DNA of 10,635 nt from an uncultured Caulobacteraceae bacterium. Lineage in GTDB: Bacteria; Pseudomonadota; Alphaproteobacteria; Caulobacterales; Caulobacteraceae. Both the position numbers and the translations under genes were made by a program. Positions 1-8,500 of this stretch are shown in pieces. The stretch lies in the NCBI GenBank assembly GCA_937910255.1, contig CALEOQ010000114.1, forward strand, positions 1 to 10,635, read 5' to 3'. How positions within the stretch are numbered: position 1 is the stretch's first letter; each line of letters begins with the position of its first letter. The notes beneath the pieces are model-generated. The model searched no databases and had not been told where the DNA came from. It was given only the letters and a program-made list of their open reading frames with translations.

Positions 1-26
1 AACCAGCCGACTCCCCGAGAGACGTC

Positions 27-2546
27 GTGATCGTCACCGGGTCGAGCGGCTTCATCGGCTCTGCGCTCGTCCAGCGGCTTGCCGAGCGCTATCGCGTGAT
101 CGGCTTCGATCGCGACGTGCCGCCGCATCCTCCGGCGGAGGCCGAGTGCATCTGCATCGACCTCACCGACGATGAGAGCGTCCGCGCGGCGTTCCGGCGG
201 GTGCGCATGGCCTATGGCGACAAGATCGCCTCGGTGATCCACCTCGCCGCCTATTTCGATCTCACGGGCGAGCCGGACGAAAGGTACGAGACCGTCACCG
301 TCAAAGGCACGGAACGGCTGCTGACGGAGCTCAAGACCTTTGAACCTGAGCAATTTGTTTTCGCCAGCACCATGCTGGTCCATGCTCCGACGACGCCAGG
401 ACGACCGATCGACGAAGACGCGCCGATCGAGCCGTCCTTACCCTACCGCGACTCCAAGATCCGCACGGAACAGCTGATCCGAGACCAGCGCGGCGCGATT
501 TCGGCGGTGTTGCTGAGGCCGGCGGGCGTTTACGACGACGGGGGCCACTCGGCGTTTCTCGCGCAACAGATCGCGCGCATTTACGAGAAGCGGTTCTCGG
601 CCAAGGTCTACCCGGGCGATCTTTCGGTCGGGCAACCCTTCCTGCACCTCGATGATCTGACCGACGCCGTTCTGCGCATCGTCGAGCGCCGCGCAGCCCT
701 GCCGCCGGTCGCGCCGCTGCTCCTCGGCGAGACCGATGTCATGAGCTACGACGAGATCCAGCGCGCGCTCGGTCGGCTGATCCACCACGAAATCTGGGAG
801 ACCCGTTCCATCCCCAAAGCCGCCGCCAAGGCCGGCGCCTGGGTCGAAAACGAGGTTTTGGGGGAGGACGCCTTCATCCGGCCGTGGATGGTCGAGATCT
901 CAGACGACCACTACGAACTCGACCTATCGCGGGCGCGGACGCAGCTCGATTGGGAGCCGAAGCACAGCTTGCGCGAGGCGCTGCCGGCCATGGTGGAACG
1001 CCTCAAGGCCGACCCCTACGCCTGGTACAAGGCCAATAGGCTAAACGCAGCTCGGATCGCCGGGGACAAGGTCGAGAAGGCCGCCGCGGAGCCGCACGGC
1101 ATGTCGACGTCGGACCATCAGGCGATGATGCGCGAGCACGCGGAAGGCATGCGCGGCATGCACTTCCAGATGCTCTGGGTCCACTGGCTCACCATGGGCT
1201 TGGGCCTCTGGCTGGCCACCGCGCCCTTCGTCTTCGGAACCTTCGGACAATCCGAATTCTCCACCGCGGTGATGCGGGTGACGGCCGACCGGAACCTCTG
1301 GGATCCGGCGGATCGCAACCTCCTCACCGCTTGGAACAACGTGATCTGCGGCGGCCTGATCATGCTGTTCGCGGCCTTCTCGCTCTCGCCGCGAAACGGC
1401 TGGGCCCAGTGGGTCAATGCCTGCCTGGGCGTCTGGCTGCTGGCCGCGCCCCTGGTCTTCTGGACCCCCAGCGCCGCGGTTTACGCCAACGACACCCTCA
1501 TCGGCGCCCTGGTCATCGCCTTCACCCTGCTCGTGCCCATGATGCCGGGGATGAGCATGGAGGGGATGATGGACGAGACCGATGTCCCCCCCGGCTGGAC
1601 CTACTGCCCGTCCACCTATGTCCAGCGCATGCCAATCATCCTCCTCGGCGCGGTGGGTTTCGTGCTCGCGCGCATCCTGACGGCTTACCAGCTGGGTCAC
1701 GTGGATGCAGTTTGGGAACCGTTTTTCGCCGGCGACGCCACGCGCAACGGTACGGAGTTCATCATCACCTCCGACGTATCCAAGGCCTGGCCTGTGGCCG
1801 ACGGCGGCATCGGCGCCATGAGCTACATGGCCGAGATCCTGATGGGGGTCATGGGCGGGCGAGCGCGATGGCGCACCATGCCCTGGATGGTGCTGCTGTT
1901 CGGCATCGTGGTCGTGCCGCTCGGTGTGATCAGCATCTACTTCATCATCATCCAGCCGATCGCGATCGGGACCTACTGTACGATCTGCCTTGCGGCGGCT
2001 CTGGCGATGCTGATCATGATCCCGTTCGCGCTCGATGAGCTCGTCGCCATGGGACAGTTCCTGTTCCTCAACACGCGCCGGGGTCGGCCGTTCTGGCGCG
2101 CCTTCTTCCGCGGCGATGCTCTGCCGGCCAGCGGCGTCGACAAGCATGCCGGGTTCGGCGACACATTCACGGCGACCCTGGCGTCCGCGGCCCGCGGCGT
2201 AAACCTTCCCTGGACGCTTGTGGCCAGCGCGCTGATCGGCGTCTGGCTGATGTTGTCACGCGTCACGCTCGGAACTGTTCCGCCGTTGGCCGATAGCGAC
2301 CATCTCGTTGGCGCCCTGGTGGTCACGACGGCGGTAATCGCCATGGCGGAGGTGGCTCGCCCGCTGCGCTTCATCAATACGGCTTTCGGGACGTGGCTCG
2401 TGATCGCCCCCTGGGTTCTTAGTGGCGGTGAAACTGCGGCGAACGTCTCCGGCGTCATTGCAGGCCTTGCGCTCGTCGGATTGAGCCTTCCCCGTGGCCC
2501 GCGCAGTCGCGAGCACTATGGCAGCTGGGACCGCTACATTGTCTGA
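27..2546 (+). CDS. Fusion protein: NAD(P)-dependent epimerase/dehydratase (extended SDR) + SPW repeats + VKOR-like membrane domain
   Basis: Residues 1-330 form an extended short-chain dehydrogenase/epimerase. The Rossmann motif is TGSSGFIG (G5, G8, G11), the strand motif is HLAAYFD near 72-78, Ser114/Thr115 lie at the usual catalytic position, and the catalytic pair is Y140/K144 (YRDSK). A linker (about 331-380) leads into a membrane part with roughly ten to twelve hydrophobic helices. SPW-like repeats lie near 384-404 and 459-480 (each ending LATAP or LAAP), a degenerate one near 728-750, and a clear one at 781-800 ending IAPWVLSG. Between them, about 530-672, is a VKOR-like domain with the redox motif CTIC (C651, C654). 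The family's second, loop cysteine pair is not visible. The reading frame is uninterrupted, so this is a true fusion as sequenced; Met359 could be the ancestral start of the membrane part. The GTG at 27 is the first start in the window, but no in-frame stop precedes it, so the real start may lie further left. Substrate and physiological role are unknown. Domain calls are firm; the joint function is not. Confidence 0.85.
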   Translation: MIVTGSSGFIGSALVQRLAERYRVIGFDRDVPPHPPAEAECICIDLTDDESVRAAFRRVRMAYGDKIASVIHLAAYFDLTGEPDERYETVTVKGTERLLTELKTFEPEQFVFASTMLVHAPTTPGRPIDEDAPIEPSLPYRDSKIRTEQLIRDQRGAISAVLLRPAGVYDDGGHSAFLAQQIARIYEKRFSAKVYPGDLSVGQPFLHLDDLTDAVLRIVERRAALPPVAPLLLGETDVMSYDEIQRALGRLIHHEIWETRSIPKAAAKAGAWVENEVLGEDAFIRPWMVEISDDHYELDLSRARTQLDWEPKHSLREALPAMVERLKADPYAWYKANRLNAARIAGDKVEKAAAEPHGMSTSDHQAMMREHAEGMRGMHFQMLWVHWLTMGLGLWLATAPFVFGTFGQSEFSTAVMRVTADRNLWDPADRNLLTAWNNVICGGLIMLFAAFSLSPRNGWAQWVNACLGVWLLAAPLVFWTPSAAVYANDTLIGALVIAFTLLVPMMPGMSMEGMMDETDVPPGWTYCPSTYVQRMPIILLGAVGFVLARILTAYQLGHVDAVWEPFFAGDATRNGTEFIITSDVSKAWPVADGGIGAMSYMAEILMGVMGGRARWRTMPWMVLLFGIVVVPLGVISIYFIIIQPIAIGTYCTICLAAALAMLIMIPFALDELVAMGQFLFLNTRRGRPFWRAFFRGDALPASGVDKHAGFGDTFTATLASAARGVNLPWTLVASALIGVWLMLSRVTLGTVPPLADSDHLVGALVVTTAVIAMAEVARPLRFINTAFGTWLVIAPWVLSGGETAANVSGVIAGLALVGLSLPRGPRSREHYGSWDRYIV

Positions 2547-4371
2547 TCGGCTCGGCAGCACCTCTTCCCGGATTGAGGACTACGCGCTGATCGGAGACTG
2601 CCATTCCGCCGCTCTTGTTTCGCGAACTGGCTCCATCGATTGGCTCTGCTGGCCGCGGTTCGACTCTGGGGCCGTGTTCGCCGCCCTGTTGGGGGGACCA
2701 GAGCACGGTCGCTGGTTGATCGCGCCGGACGATCCGCGCCCGCGTATCCAGCGGCGTTACCGCGACGGGACGCTGATTCTGGAAACCGAGTACGAGACGC
2801 AGGACGGGGCGGTGACGCTCATCGATTTTATGCCCTTGGAAGGGGGGCGTCCGGACCTTGTTCGCTTGGTCGTCGGTCGCCGCGGTCAGGTCGCCATGCA
2901 CGCCGAGCTGGTGATGCGCTTCGACTACGGCGTCACCGCTCCCTGGATCACGCGGATGGAAGATGGGCAAAGCCTGCGCGCGGTCGCCGGTCCAGATATG
3001 GTCGTCCTGCGCGCCCAGACGCCGTTGCGGGGCGAAGACCTCACGACCGTCAGCAACTTCACGGTGAGGGCCGGCGAGACGGTCGCCTTCACCCTGTCGC
3101 ACGGCGCTTCGCACTTGGAGCCGCCGCCTGCTCTCGAACCGATGCAAGCGCTCGCCGAGACCGAGGGCGCTTGGCGGCAATGGTCCTCGAGGTGCCAGTA
3201 CGAGGGTGAGTGGTCCGAAGCCGTCCTTCGATCGCATATCGTCTTGAAGGCCCTGACCTACGCCCCTACGGGCGGCATCGTCGCTGCGCCGACAACATCG
3301 CTGCCGGAGAAGATCGGCGGATCTCGGAACTGGGACTATCGCTACTGCTGGCTGCGAGACGCGACCTTCGCCCTGTTGTCGCTGCTGGACGCCGGATACC
3401 TCGATGAGGCGCGAGCTTGGCGCGAGTGGTTGTTGCGCGCGATCGCCGGCAGCCCTGCTCAAGCTCAGATCATGTACGGCCTCGGCGGTGAACGCCGGCT
3501 GCCGGAACTCGAGCTCGACTGGCTGCCGGGATATGAGCGTTCCCGTCCCGTGCGCATCGGCAATGCGGCGGCCGGTCAGCTACAGCTGGACGTCTATGGG
3601 GAGGTAATGGACGCCTTCTACCAGGCGCGTTGCGCGGACCTCGACCACAACCATGAAGCTTGGGCGCTCCAAAGCGTGCTGCTGGACCACCTGGAGACAA
3701 TCTGGGACCAGCCCGACGAGGGAATCTGGGAGATGCGCGGCGGCCGTCAGCACTTCACCCATTCCAAGGTGATGGCTTGGGTCGCCTTCGACCGCGCAGT
3801 GCGCAGCGTAGATGCGTTCGGCCTCCCTGGACCGGCGGATCGTTGGCGGCGGCTGCGACGCGACCTCCACGAGGACATCTGCCGCAACGGCTTCGACGAG
3901 GAGATGAACAGCTTTGTGCAGGCCTATGGATCCAAGCGGCTCGACGCCAGCCTGCTGCTGCTTCCGCTGGTAGGTTTCCTGCCGCCGGAGGATCCGCGGG
4001 TTCGCGGCACGGTCGCGGCCGTCGAGCAGCGTTTGCTCAGCGATGGCCTTGTCCTGCGTTACGACACTGCAGGCATGCAAGATGGTTTGCCGCCAGGCGA
4101 GGGCGCCTTTCTGGCCTGCAGCTTCTGGCTGGCTGACAATCTCGTGTTGCAGGGCCGCCGCTCAGAGGCCCGGAATCTCTTTGAACGGCTGCTCGATCTA
4201 CGCAACGACGTGGGCCTGCTGGCTGAGCAGTATGACCCGCTCGCCGGGCGTCAGCTCGGCAATTTCCCTCAAGCCTTTTCACATCTGGCGTTGGCGGATA
4301 CCGCCCGTAATCTATCGTTGTCACAGCGTCCCGCGGATCGGCGGGGCCGCCAGCGACATCACTCCAATTGA
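2518..4371 (+). CDS. Glycoside hydrolase family 15 protein (glucoamylase/trehalase type)
   Basis: This is an inverting alpha-glucan or alpha,alpha-trehalose hydrolase of the bacterial GH15 type, about 617 residues, typical for the family. Numbering from the ATG at 2518: the N-terminal beta-sandwich opens with RIEDYALIGD and SIDWLCWPRFDSG (about 18-53). The (alpha/alpha)6 catalytic domain carries the hallmark RNWDYRYCWLRD at 270-281, the segment GIWEMRGGRQHFTHSK with probable general acid E405, the segment LLAEQYDP with probable base E570, and the closing GNFPQAFSHL at 581-590. There is no signal peptide, so it is probably cytosolic. It overlaps the upstream gene by 29 nt, which suggests cotranscription. 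The start is uncertain: GTG at 2494 is possible, and so is TTG at 2539, which has GGGA 8 nt upstream and would give the family-typical N-terminus MSDRLGS. Characterised relatives act on trehalose or on oligosaccharides; the substrate cannot be told from sequence alone. The cytosolic location favours trehalose or intracellular glucan (inference). Confidence 0.92.
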   Translation: MAAGTATLSDRLGSTSSRIEDYALIGDCHSAALVSRTGSIDWLCWPRFDSGAVFAALLGGPEHGRWLIAPDDPRPRIQRRYRDGTLILETEYETQDGAVTLIDFMPLEGGRPDLVRLVVGRRGQVAMHAELVMRFDYGVTAPWITRMEDGQSLRAVAGPDMVVLRAQTPLRGEDLTTVSNFTVRAGETVAFTLSHGASHLEPPPALEPMQALAETEGAWRQWSSRCQYEGEWSEAVLRSHIVLKALTYAPTGGIVAAPTTSLPEKIGGSRNWDYRYCWLRDATFALLSLLDAGYLDEARAWREWLLRAIAGSPAQAQIMYGLGGERRLPELELDWLPGYERSRPVRIGNAAAGQLQLDVYGEVMDAFYQARCADLDHNHEAWALQSVLLDHLETIWDQPDEGIWEMRGGRQHFTHSKVMAWVAFDRAVRSVDAFGLPGPADRWRRLRRDLHEDICRNGFDEEMNSFVQAYGSKRLDASLLLLPLVGFLPPEDPRVRGTVAAVEQRLLSDGLVLRYDTAGMQDGLPPGEGAFLACSFWLADNLVLQGRRSEARNLFERLLDLRNDVGLLAEQYDPLAGRQLGNFPQAFSHLALADTARNLSLSQRPADRRGRQRHHSN

Positions 4372-4430
4372 GGAAAGATGTCGCAAGCCCCCTTTGAGCT
4401 TCGGCGGGTTCGGACGCGAGCGAACAAGCT

Positions 4431-4792
4431 TTAACAGCAGCCGACGCGCGACGCCTCTTCGGTGGAGCGCGAAATGTCCCGCACCAGGTTCGCGGTGGCG
4501 TCTTCCGAGGCGTGGCGGGCGATGTCGGCCTGGGAGACCATAGCGCGGCACTTCCCGGTCTCGTCAACCACGGGAATCCGGCGGATCTGGTTCTCCTCCA
4601 GCGTCCGGCAGCAGTCGTCCAGGTCTGCTTCCGGCGTGGTGGTCACAGCCGGTTGCGACATCACCTCGCGGGCCGGGGGTCCGGCCCCTTCTCCTGGGCC
4701 ATGCCGCGGCAGCAGATGTGCGACCGGTGACTACTCCGATCGGACGTCCGGCCTCACGCCGGATTGCGTGTCATCACCTCTGGCACCTGCAT
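4431..4792 (-). pseudogene. Decayed CBS-domain-pair protein gene
   Basis: Intact relatives are soluble proteins of about 140 residues with two CBS motifs. Here the start at 4792 has AAGGA (4804-4800) spaced 7 nt and reads MQVPEVMTRNPA, the standard N-terminus, then hits TGA at 4756-4754. About 10 nt on, in another frame, the end of CBS1 appears as GRPIGVVTGR (to 4720). Roughly 30-35 codons of CBS1 are missing between the two. One base is then missing and the match continues in a third register as ICCRGMAQEKGPD (4717-4679). Another base is missing in the C run at 4679-4675, and the second CBS domain continues open as PPAREVMSQPAVTTTP, through QIRRIPVVDE and MVSQADIARHA, to TAA at 4433-4431. 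A 77-codon ORF starting at GTG 4664 could be called as a gene, but it holds only CBS2 and has no convincing ribosome binding site. The single-base shifts could be sequencing errors; the CBS1 deletion is harder to explain that way. Confidence 0.8.
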
Positions 4793-4857
4793 CGCTCGAT
4801 CCTTCTCGCCTATCGGAGTCCCAGCCCAACACGAGCGACCTGGATGCGGTTCCCCGT

Positions 4858-4887
4858 GCGGTAACTCGGTCGTCAGGGGGTTACCGC
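4858..4887 (-). repeat. Inverted repeat overlapping the stop codon of the Met-rich small ORF
   Basis: Perfect 8-bp arms, GCGGTAAC at 4858-4865 and GTTACCGC at 4880-4887, enclose a 14-nt loop. On the minus strand the 5' arm contains the TAA stop (4883-4881) of the 48-codon gene. No T-tract follows, so it is not a classical intrinsic terminator. It may stabilise the mRNA 3' end or act as a weak terminator. Confidence 0.4.
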
Positions 4888-5027
4888 GAGGGGGTGCGGA
4901 GGTATTTCACGAGCGCCGCGATGCCGAGGCCAGCAAGCACCACGAACAGCAGCCACTGGGCGCCCATGGCGAGCATCATCATCCCGCCCATGGCGCCCAT
5001 CCCGTCCATCATGTTCATACAGTTCAT
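4881..5027 (-). CDS. Small methionine-rich single-pass membrane protein, candidate Cu(I)-binding accessory
   Basis: This is a 48-codon ORF, easily missed because of its size. The ATG at 5027 is preceded by GGAG (5039-5036) with 8-nt spacing, and the frame closes at TAA 4883-4881. Residues 1-21 hold ten methionines (1, 4, 6, 7, 10, 13, 16, 17, 18, 21) and Cys3. Residues about 22-42 (starting GAQWLLFVVLAG) form one hydrophobic helix, followed by the basic end KYLRTPSR. Met clusters of this kind bind Cu(I) or Ag(I) in copper-handling proteins. Together with its place just after cusF on the same strand, this suggests a small membrane-anchored metal-binding or transporter-assisting protein (inference). 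By the positive-inside rule the C-terminus would be cytoplasmic and the Met-rich part periplasmic. I do not recognise a named family. A candidate terminator lies between it and cusF, so it may be read through or have its own promoter. Confidence 0.72.
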   Translation of the reverse strand: MNCMNMMDGMGAMGGMMMLAMGAQWLLFVVLAGLGIAALVKYLRTPSR

Positions 5028-5071
5028 ATCGATATCTCCGACTGGCATTTGCTGCTCACGCGGAAGAGAGA

Positions 5072-5100
5072 GGCGGGCGCGCCAGGTGCGTTCGCCCGCC
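5072..5100 (-). terminator. GC-rich hairpin downstream of cusF, candidate terminator
   Basis: A perfect 8-bp inverted repeat, GGCGGGCG (5072-5079) and CGCCCGCC (5093-5100), has a 13-nt loop and begins 13 nt after the cusF stop codon. On the minus strand the stem is followed by the pyrimidine-rich TCTCTCTTCC, a weak stand-in for a U tract. It fits partial termination or 3'-end protection of the cusCBAF message. The stem is clear; its function is inferred. Confidence 0.5.
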
Positions 5101-5113
5101 GCCGAAGAGGGAA

Positions 5114-5506
5114 CTACTGCTTCTGAATCGCGGTGATTTCACCGCTGCCGTTCTCGAGCTTCAGATCGAAGGCCACCTTGTCACCGATCGCGACGCTCTG
5201 AGCCACGGCCGGGCTGGCCTTGAAGCCCATCGTCATCGCCGGCCAGTTGGCCTCGGGGATCGGCGCATGGTCGATCGTCACCGTGCCGGCCGCCGGATCA
5301 ACCGCCGTTACAGTCCCCGTGCTTCGCGCCGTCTGGACGCTTCCGGCCGGGGCCATGTTCATGCCCTCCATGTTGGCGTTCCCGGCCGGCGCCGCCGTTT
5401 CGGCCGCCGCTGGGGCTTCGGCCGTCTCAGTGTCGGCCTGGCCGCCGCAGGCCGCCAGGGTCACAGCCAGGCCGAGCGCGGCTGTCGTCGTCAGAAGGCG
5501 CTTCAT
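5114..5506 (-). CDS. cusF: CusF-like periplasmic copper-binding lipoprotein
   Basis: This 130-residue protein has a lipoprotein signal peptide: n-region MKRLL, hydrophobic core, lipobox LAAC with Cys20. An Ala/Thr/Glu-rich linker carries a short Met cluster (NMEGMNM, 46-51). Residues about 60-130 form the CusF/CopB-type five-stranded domain. The Cu(I)/Ag(I) ligands H80, W88, M91 and M93 are present in the segment DHAPIPEANWPAMTM, with exactly the 8-3-2 spacing of E. coli CusF (H36, W44, M47, M49); the Trp makes the cation-pi contact. CusF hands metal to CusB for export through CusA. Unlike E. coli CusF, which is soluble, this one appears anchored to a membrane. The start overlaps the cusA stop as ATGA, and a strong AAGGAG sits 8 nt upstream inside the cusA end, so it is coupled to cusA. 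It is probably a second CusF unit for the same pump, as CusB has its own. Confidence 0.92.
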   Translation of the reverse strand: MKRLLTTTAALGLAVTLAACGGQADTETAEAPAAAETAAPAGNANMEGMNMAPAGSVQTARSTGTVTAVDPAAGTVTIDHAPIPEANWPAMTMGFKASPAVAQSVAIGDKVAFDLKLENGSGEITAIQKQ

Positions 5507-8500
5507 TGGGATTCTCCTTGGGTTGAAGCGTGGGAATGTCGATCCGCCTGCCGGCGTCGGAGCAGCAGGTAGCCGGCGGGTATGACCAGCATCGAGAGCA
5601 GTGGGGCGCTCAGCATGCCGCCGATCATCGGCGCCGCGATGCGGCTCATGACCTCCGAGCCCGCCCCGTGGCCGATCAGGATCGGCGTGAGGCCGGCGAG
5701 GATTACGGCTACCGTCATGGCCTTAGGCCGCACCCGTTCGAGCGCCCCTTCGCGGACAGCGGCGTCCACGTCCGTCCGGCTGGGGTTGGGGCCGCGTTCG
5801 GCCAGCGCGTGCTTCAGGTAGATCAGCATGACGACGCCGAACTCTGCGGCCACGCCGGCCAAGGCGATGAAGCCGACCCCGGTCGCCACGGACTGATTGT
5901 AGCCCAGCAGGTAGAGCATCCAGATGCCGCCGGTGAGCGCAAAGGGCAGGGTGGCCATGATCAGCGCGGCTTCGTCGAACCTGCCGAAGGTAACGTAGAG
6001 CAGCACGAAGATGATCGCGAGCGTGGCCGGCACGACGAGCTTCAAACGGTCGGCCGCGCGCTCGAGATATTCGAACTGTCCCGAGTAGGCGATGGAGACG
6101 CCCGCGGGCAGCTTCACCTCTTCTGCGACCGCCTGTTGAAGGTCGGAGACGACGGAGCTCAGATCGCGGTCACGGACGTCCACGTAAACCCAGGTCGATG
6201 GGCGCGCGTTCTCCGTCTTCAGCATGGGCGGCCCGTCGGTGATCTCCACCTTTGCGACCGTCCCCAAGGTGATCTGCTGACCCGAGGGCGTCAGGATCGG
6301 AAGGGCGCGCAGACCCTCCAGGCTGTCGCGCAGCTCGCGCGGGTAGCGCACATTGATTGGGTAGCGGGCGACCCCTTCGACGGTCTCGCCGACGTTCTGG
6401 CCGCCGACCGCTCCCGAAACGATCGCCTGCACGTCTGCGATGTTCAGCCCGTACCGGCCGGCGATCGCGCGATCGATGTCGACCTGGACGTAGCGCCCGC
6501 CGGTCAGCCGCTCGGCAAGTGCCGAGCTCACGCCGGGGACCTTCTTGGCCACCGCCTCCACCTGGGCGGCCACGCGGTCGATCCGGGCGAGATCTGATCC
6601 GGAGACCTTCACGCCGATAGGGCTCTTGATGCCGGTCGCCAGCATGTCGATCCGGTTCCGGATCGGGGGGACCCAGACGTTGGCCAGGCCAGGGACCTGT
6701 ACGATCCGGTCCAGCTCCTCCACCAGCTTCTCCGGCGTCATGCCCGGACGCCACTCGCTGCGCGGTTTGAACTGGATCGTCGTCTCGAACATTTCCAGCG
6801 GCGCCGGGTCCGTCGCAGTCTCCGCTCGTCCAGCCTTGCCGAACACGGTCTTCACCTCGGGCACAGTCTTGATCAGCCGATCCGTCTGCTGCAGCAGCTC
6901 CGAGGCCTTGGCCGCCGAGATGCCTGGCAGCGCCGAGGGCATGTAAAGTAGGTCGCCCTCATCCATTGGTGGGATGAATTCCCCGCCCATGCGGCTGAGC
7001 GGCCAGGCGCTCGTCGCAAAAACCAGCACCGCCAGGAGCAGGACCGTCTTGGGCTTTCGAAGCACCCAGTCGATGGCCGGCTGGTAGAGGCGGGTCAGCC
7101 AGCGGTTGACGGGATTGGCGTCCTCGGCGGGAATGCGGCCGCGGATCAGATAACCCATCAGGACGGGGACGAGGGTGACGGAGAGGATCGCCGCGCCAGC
7201 CATGGCGTAGCTTTTGGTGAAGGCGAGGGGGGAGAACAGGCGGCCCTCTTGCGCCTGCAGGGCGAAGACCGGCACGAAGGACAGGGTGATGATCACCAGG
7301 CTCAGGAAGAGGGCGGGGCCGACTTCGACAGCCGCCTCGGTGACGACCTTCCAACGGGTGTCGTTACTCATCTCCTGGTCGGGATGTCTGTGCTTCCAGG
7401 TCTCCAAGTGCTTGTGAGCGTTCTCGATCATGACGATCGCGGCGTCGACCATGGCGCCGACCGCGATCGCGATCCCGCCCAGGGACATGATGTTGGCGTT
7501 CACGCCCTGCACGCGCATGATCAGGAAGGCGAAGAGGACGCCGAGGGGCAGCGTCAGGATCGCCACCAGGGCGGACCGAGCGTGCCAGAGGAACAAGGCG
7601 CAGACCAGAGCAACCACCACGAACTCCTCCAGGAGTTTCTGGGTGAGATTCGAAATGGCGCGATCGATCAGCTGCGAGCGGTCATAGGTGGTGACCACCT
7701 CCACGCCGGGCGGCAGGCTGCGTTTCAGCTCCTCAAGCTTGTCTTTTACAGCCGCAATTGTCGCCCGGGCGTTCTCTCCGGATCGTAGGACAACGACCCC
7801 GCCGGCCACTTCGCCCTGGCCATTGAGTTCGGCGATGCCGCGGCGCATTTCCGGGCCGATCTGGACGAAGGCCACATCGCCGAGCTGGACGGGAACGCCG
7901 CCGACGGCCGTGCGCAAGGGGATAGTGCGAAAGTCTTCGAGATCGTTCAGGTAGCCGCCGGCGCGGACCATGTACTCGGCTTCGCCGAGCTCCAGGACAG
8001 AGCCGCCCGCCTCTTGGTTGGCGCGCTGGATCGCCCCGACCACCTCCTGGTGGGTTACCCCGTAGCTCGCCAGCTTCACGGGATCGAGCACCACCTGGTA
8101 CTGGCGCACCATGCCGCCGATGGCGGCGACTTCGGCGACCCCGGGAACGGTCTTCAGCTCGTAGCGCAGGAACCAATCCTGCAAGCTGCGCAGTTGAGAG
8201 AGGTCGTTCCGGCCACTCCGATCCACGAGGGCGTATTCGTAGATCCAGCCGACGCCGGTGGCGTCGGGGCCGAGGGACGAGTCGGCGCCTTCCGGAAGCC
8301 GCCCCTGAACCTGATTGAGGTACTCCAGCACTCGGGAGCGGGCCCAGTAGAGGTCAGTGCCGTCTTCGAATAGGACGTAGACGAAGCTGTCACCGAAGAA
8401 GGAGTAGCCGCGGACGGTGCGGGCGCCGGGCACCGACAGCATGGTCGTGGTCAAGGGATAGGTGACCTGGTTTTCGACGATCTGCGGCGCCTGGCCGGGA

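Noticed and set aside
1041..2147. Long minus-strand open frame opposite the SPW/VKOR part
   Set aside because: Its His/Asp/Glu/Arg-rich, low-hydrophobic composition is typical of antisense translation of a high-GC membrane gene, and it has no recognisable domain.
2455..3462. Long minus-strand open frame opposite the GH15 gene
   Set aside because: Shadow of a gene with clear family motifs; no domain or plausible start signal.
4397..4430. Imperfect nested inverted repeat (AGCTT/AAGCT outer, GTTCG/CGAAC inner) between the GH15 gene and the CBS remnant
   Set aside because: Arms are only 5 bp with a 6-nt bulge and no T tract, so it is too weak to call a terminator although its place between convergent genes fits.
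4462..5136. 224-codon plus-strand open frame across the CBS remnant and the small Met-rich ORF
   Set aside because: It is Ser/Arg/Pro-rich with no motif, and it lies antisense to better-supported minus-strand genes.
6950..8000. Idea that the RND pump is a CzcA-type Co/Zn/Cd exporter
   Set aside because: The complete methionine triad (573, 623, 672) and the GAMVDAAIVMIEN relay segment are those of the Cu(I)/Ag(I) group, and CusF and CusB metal motifs accompany it.
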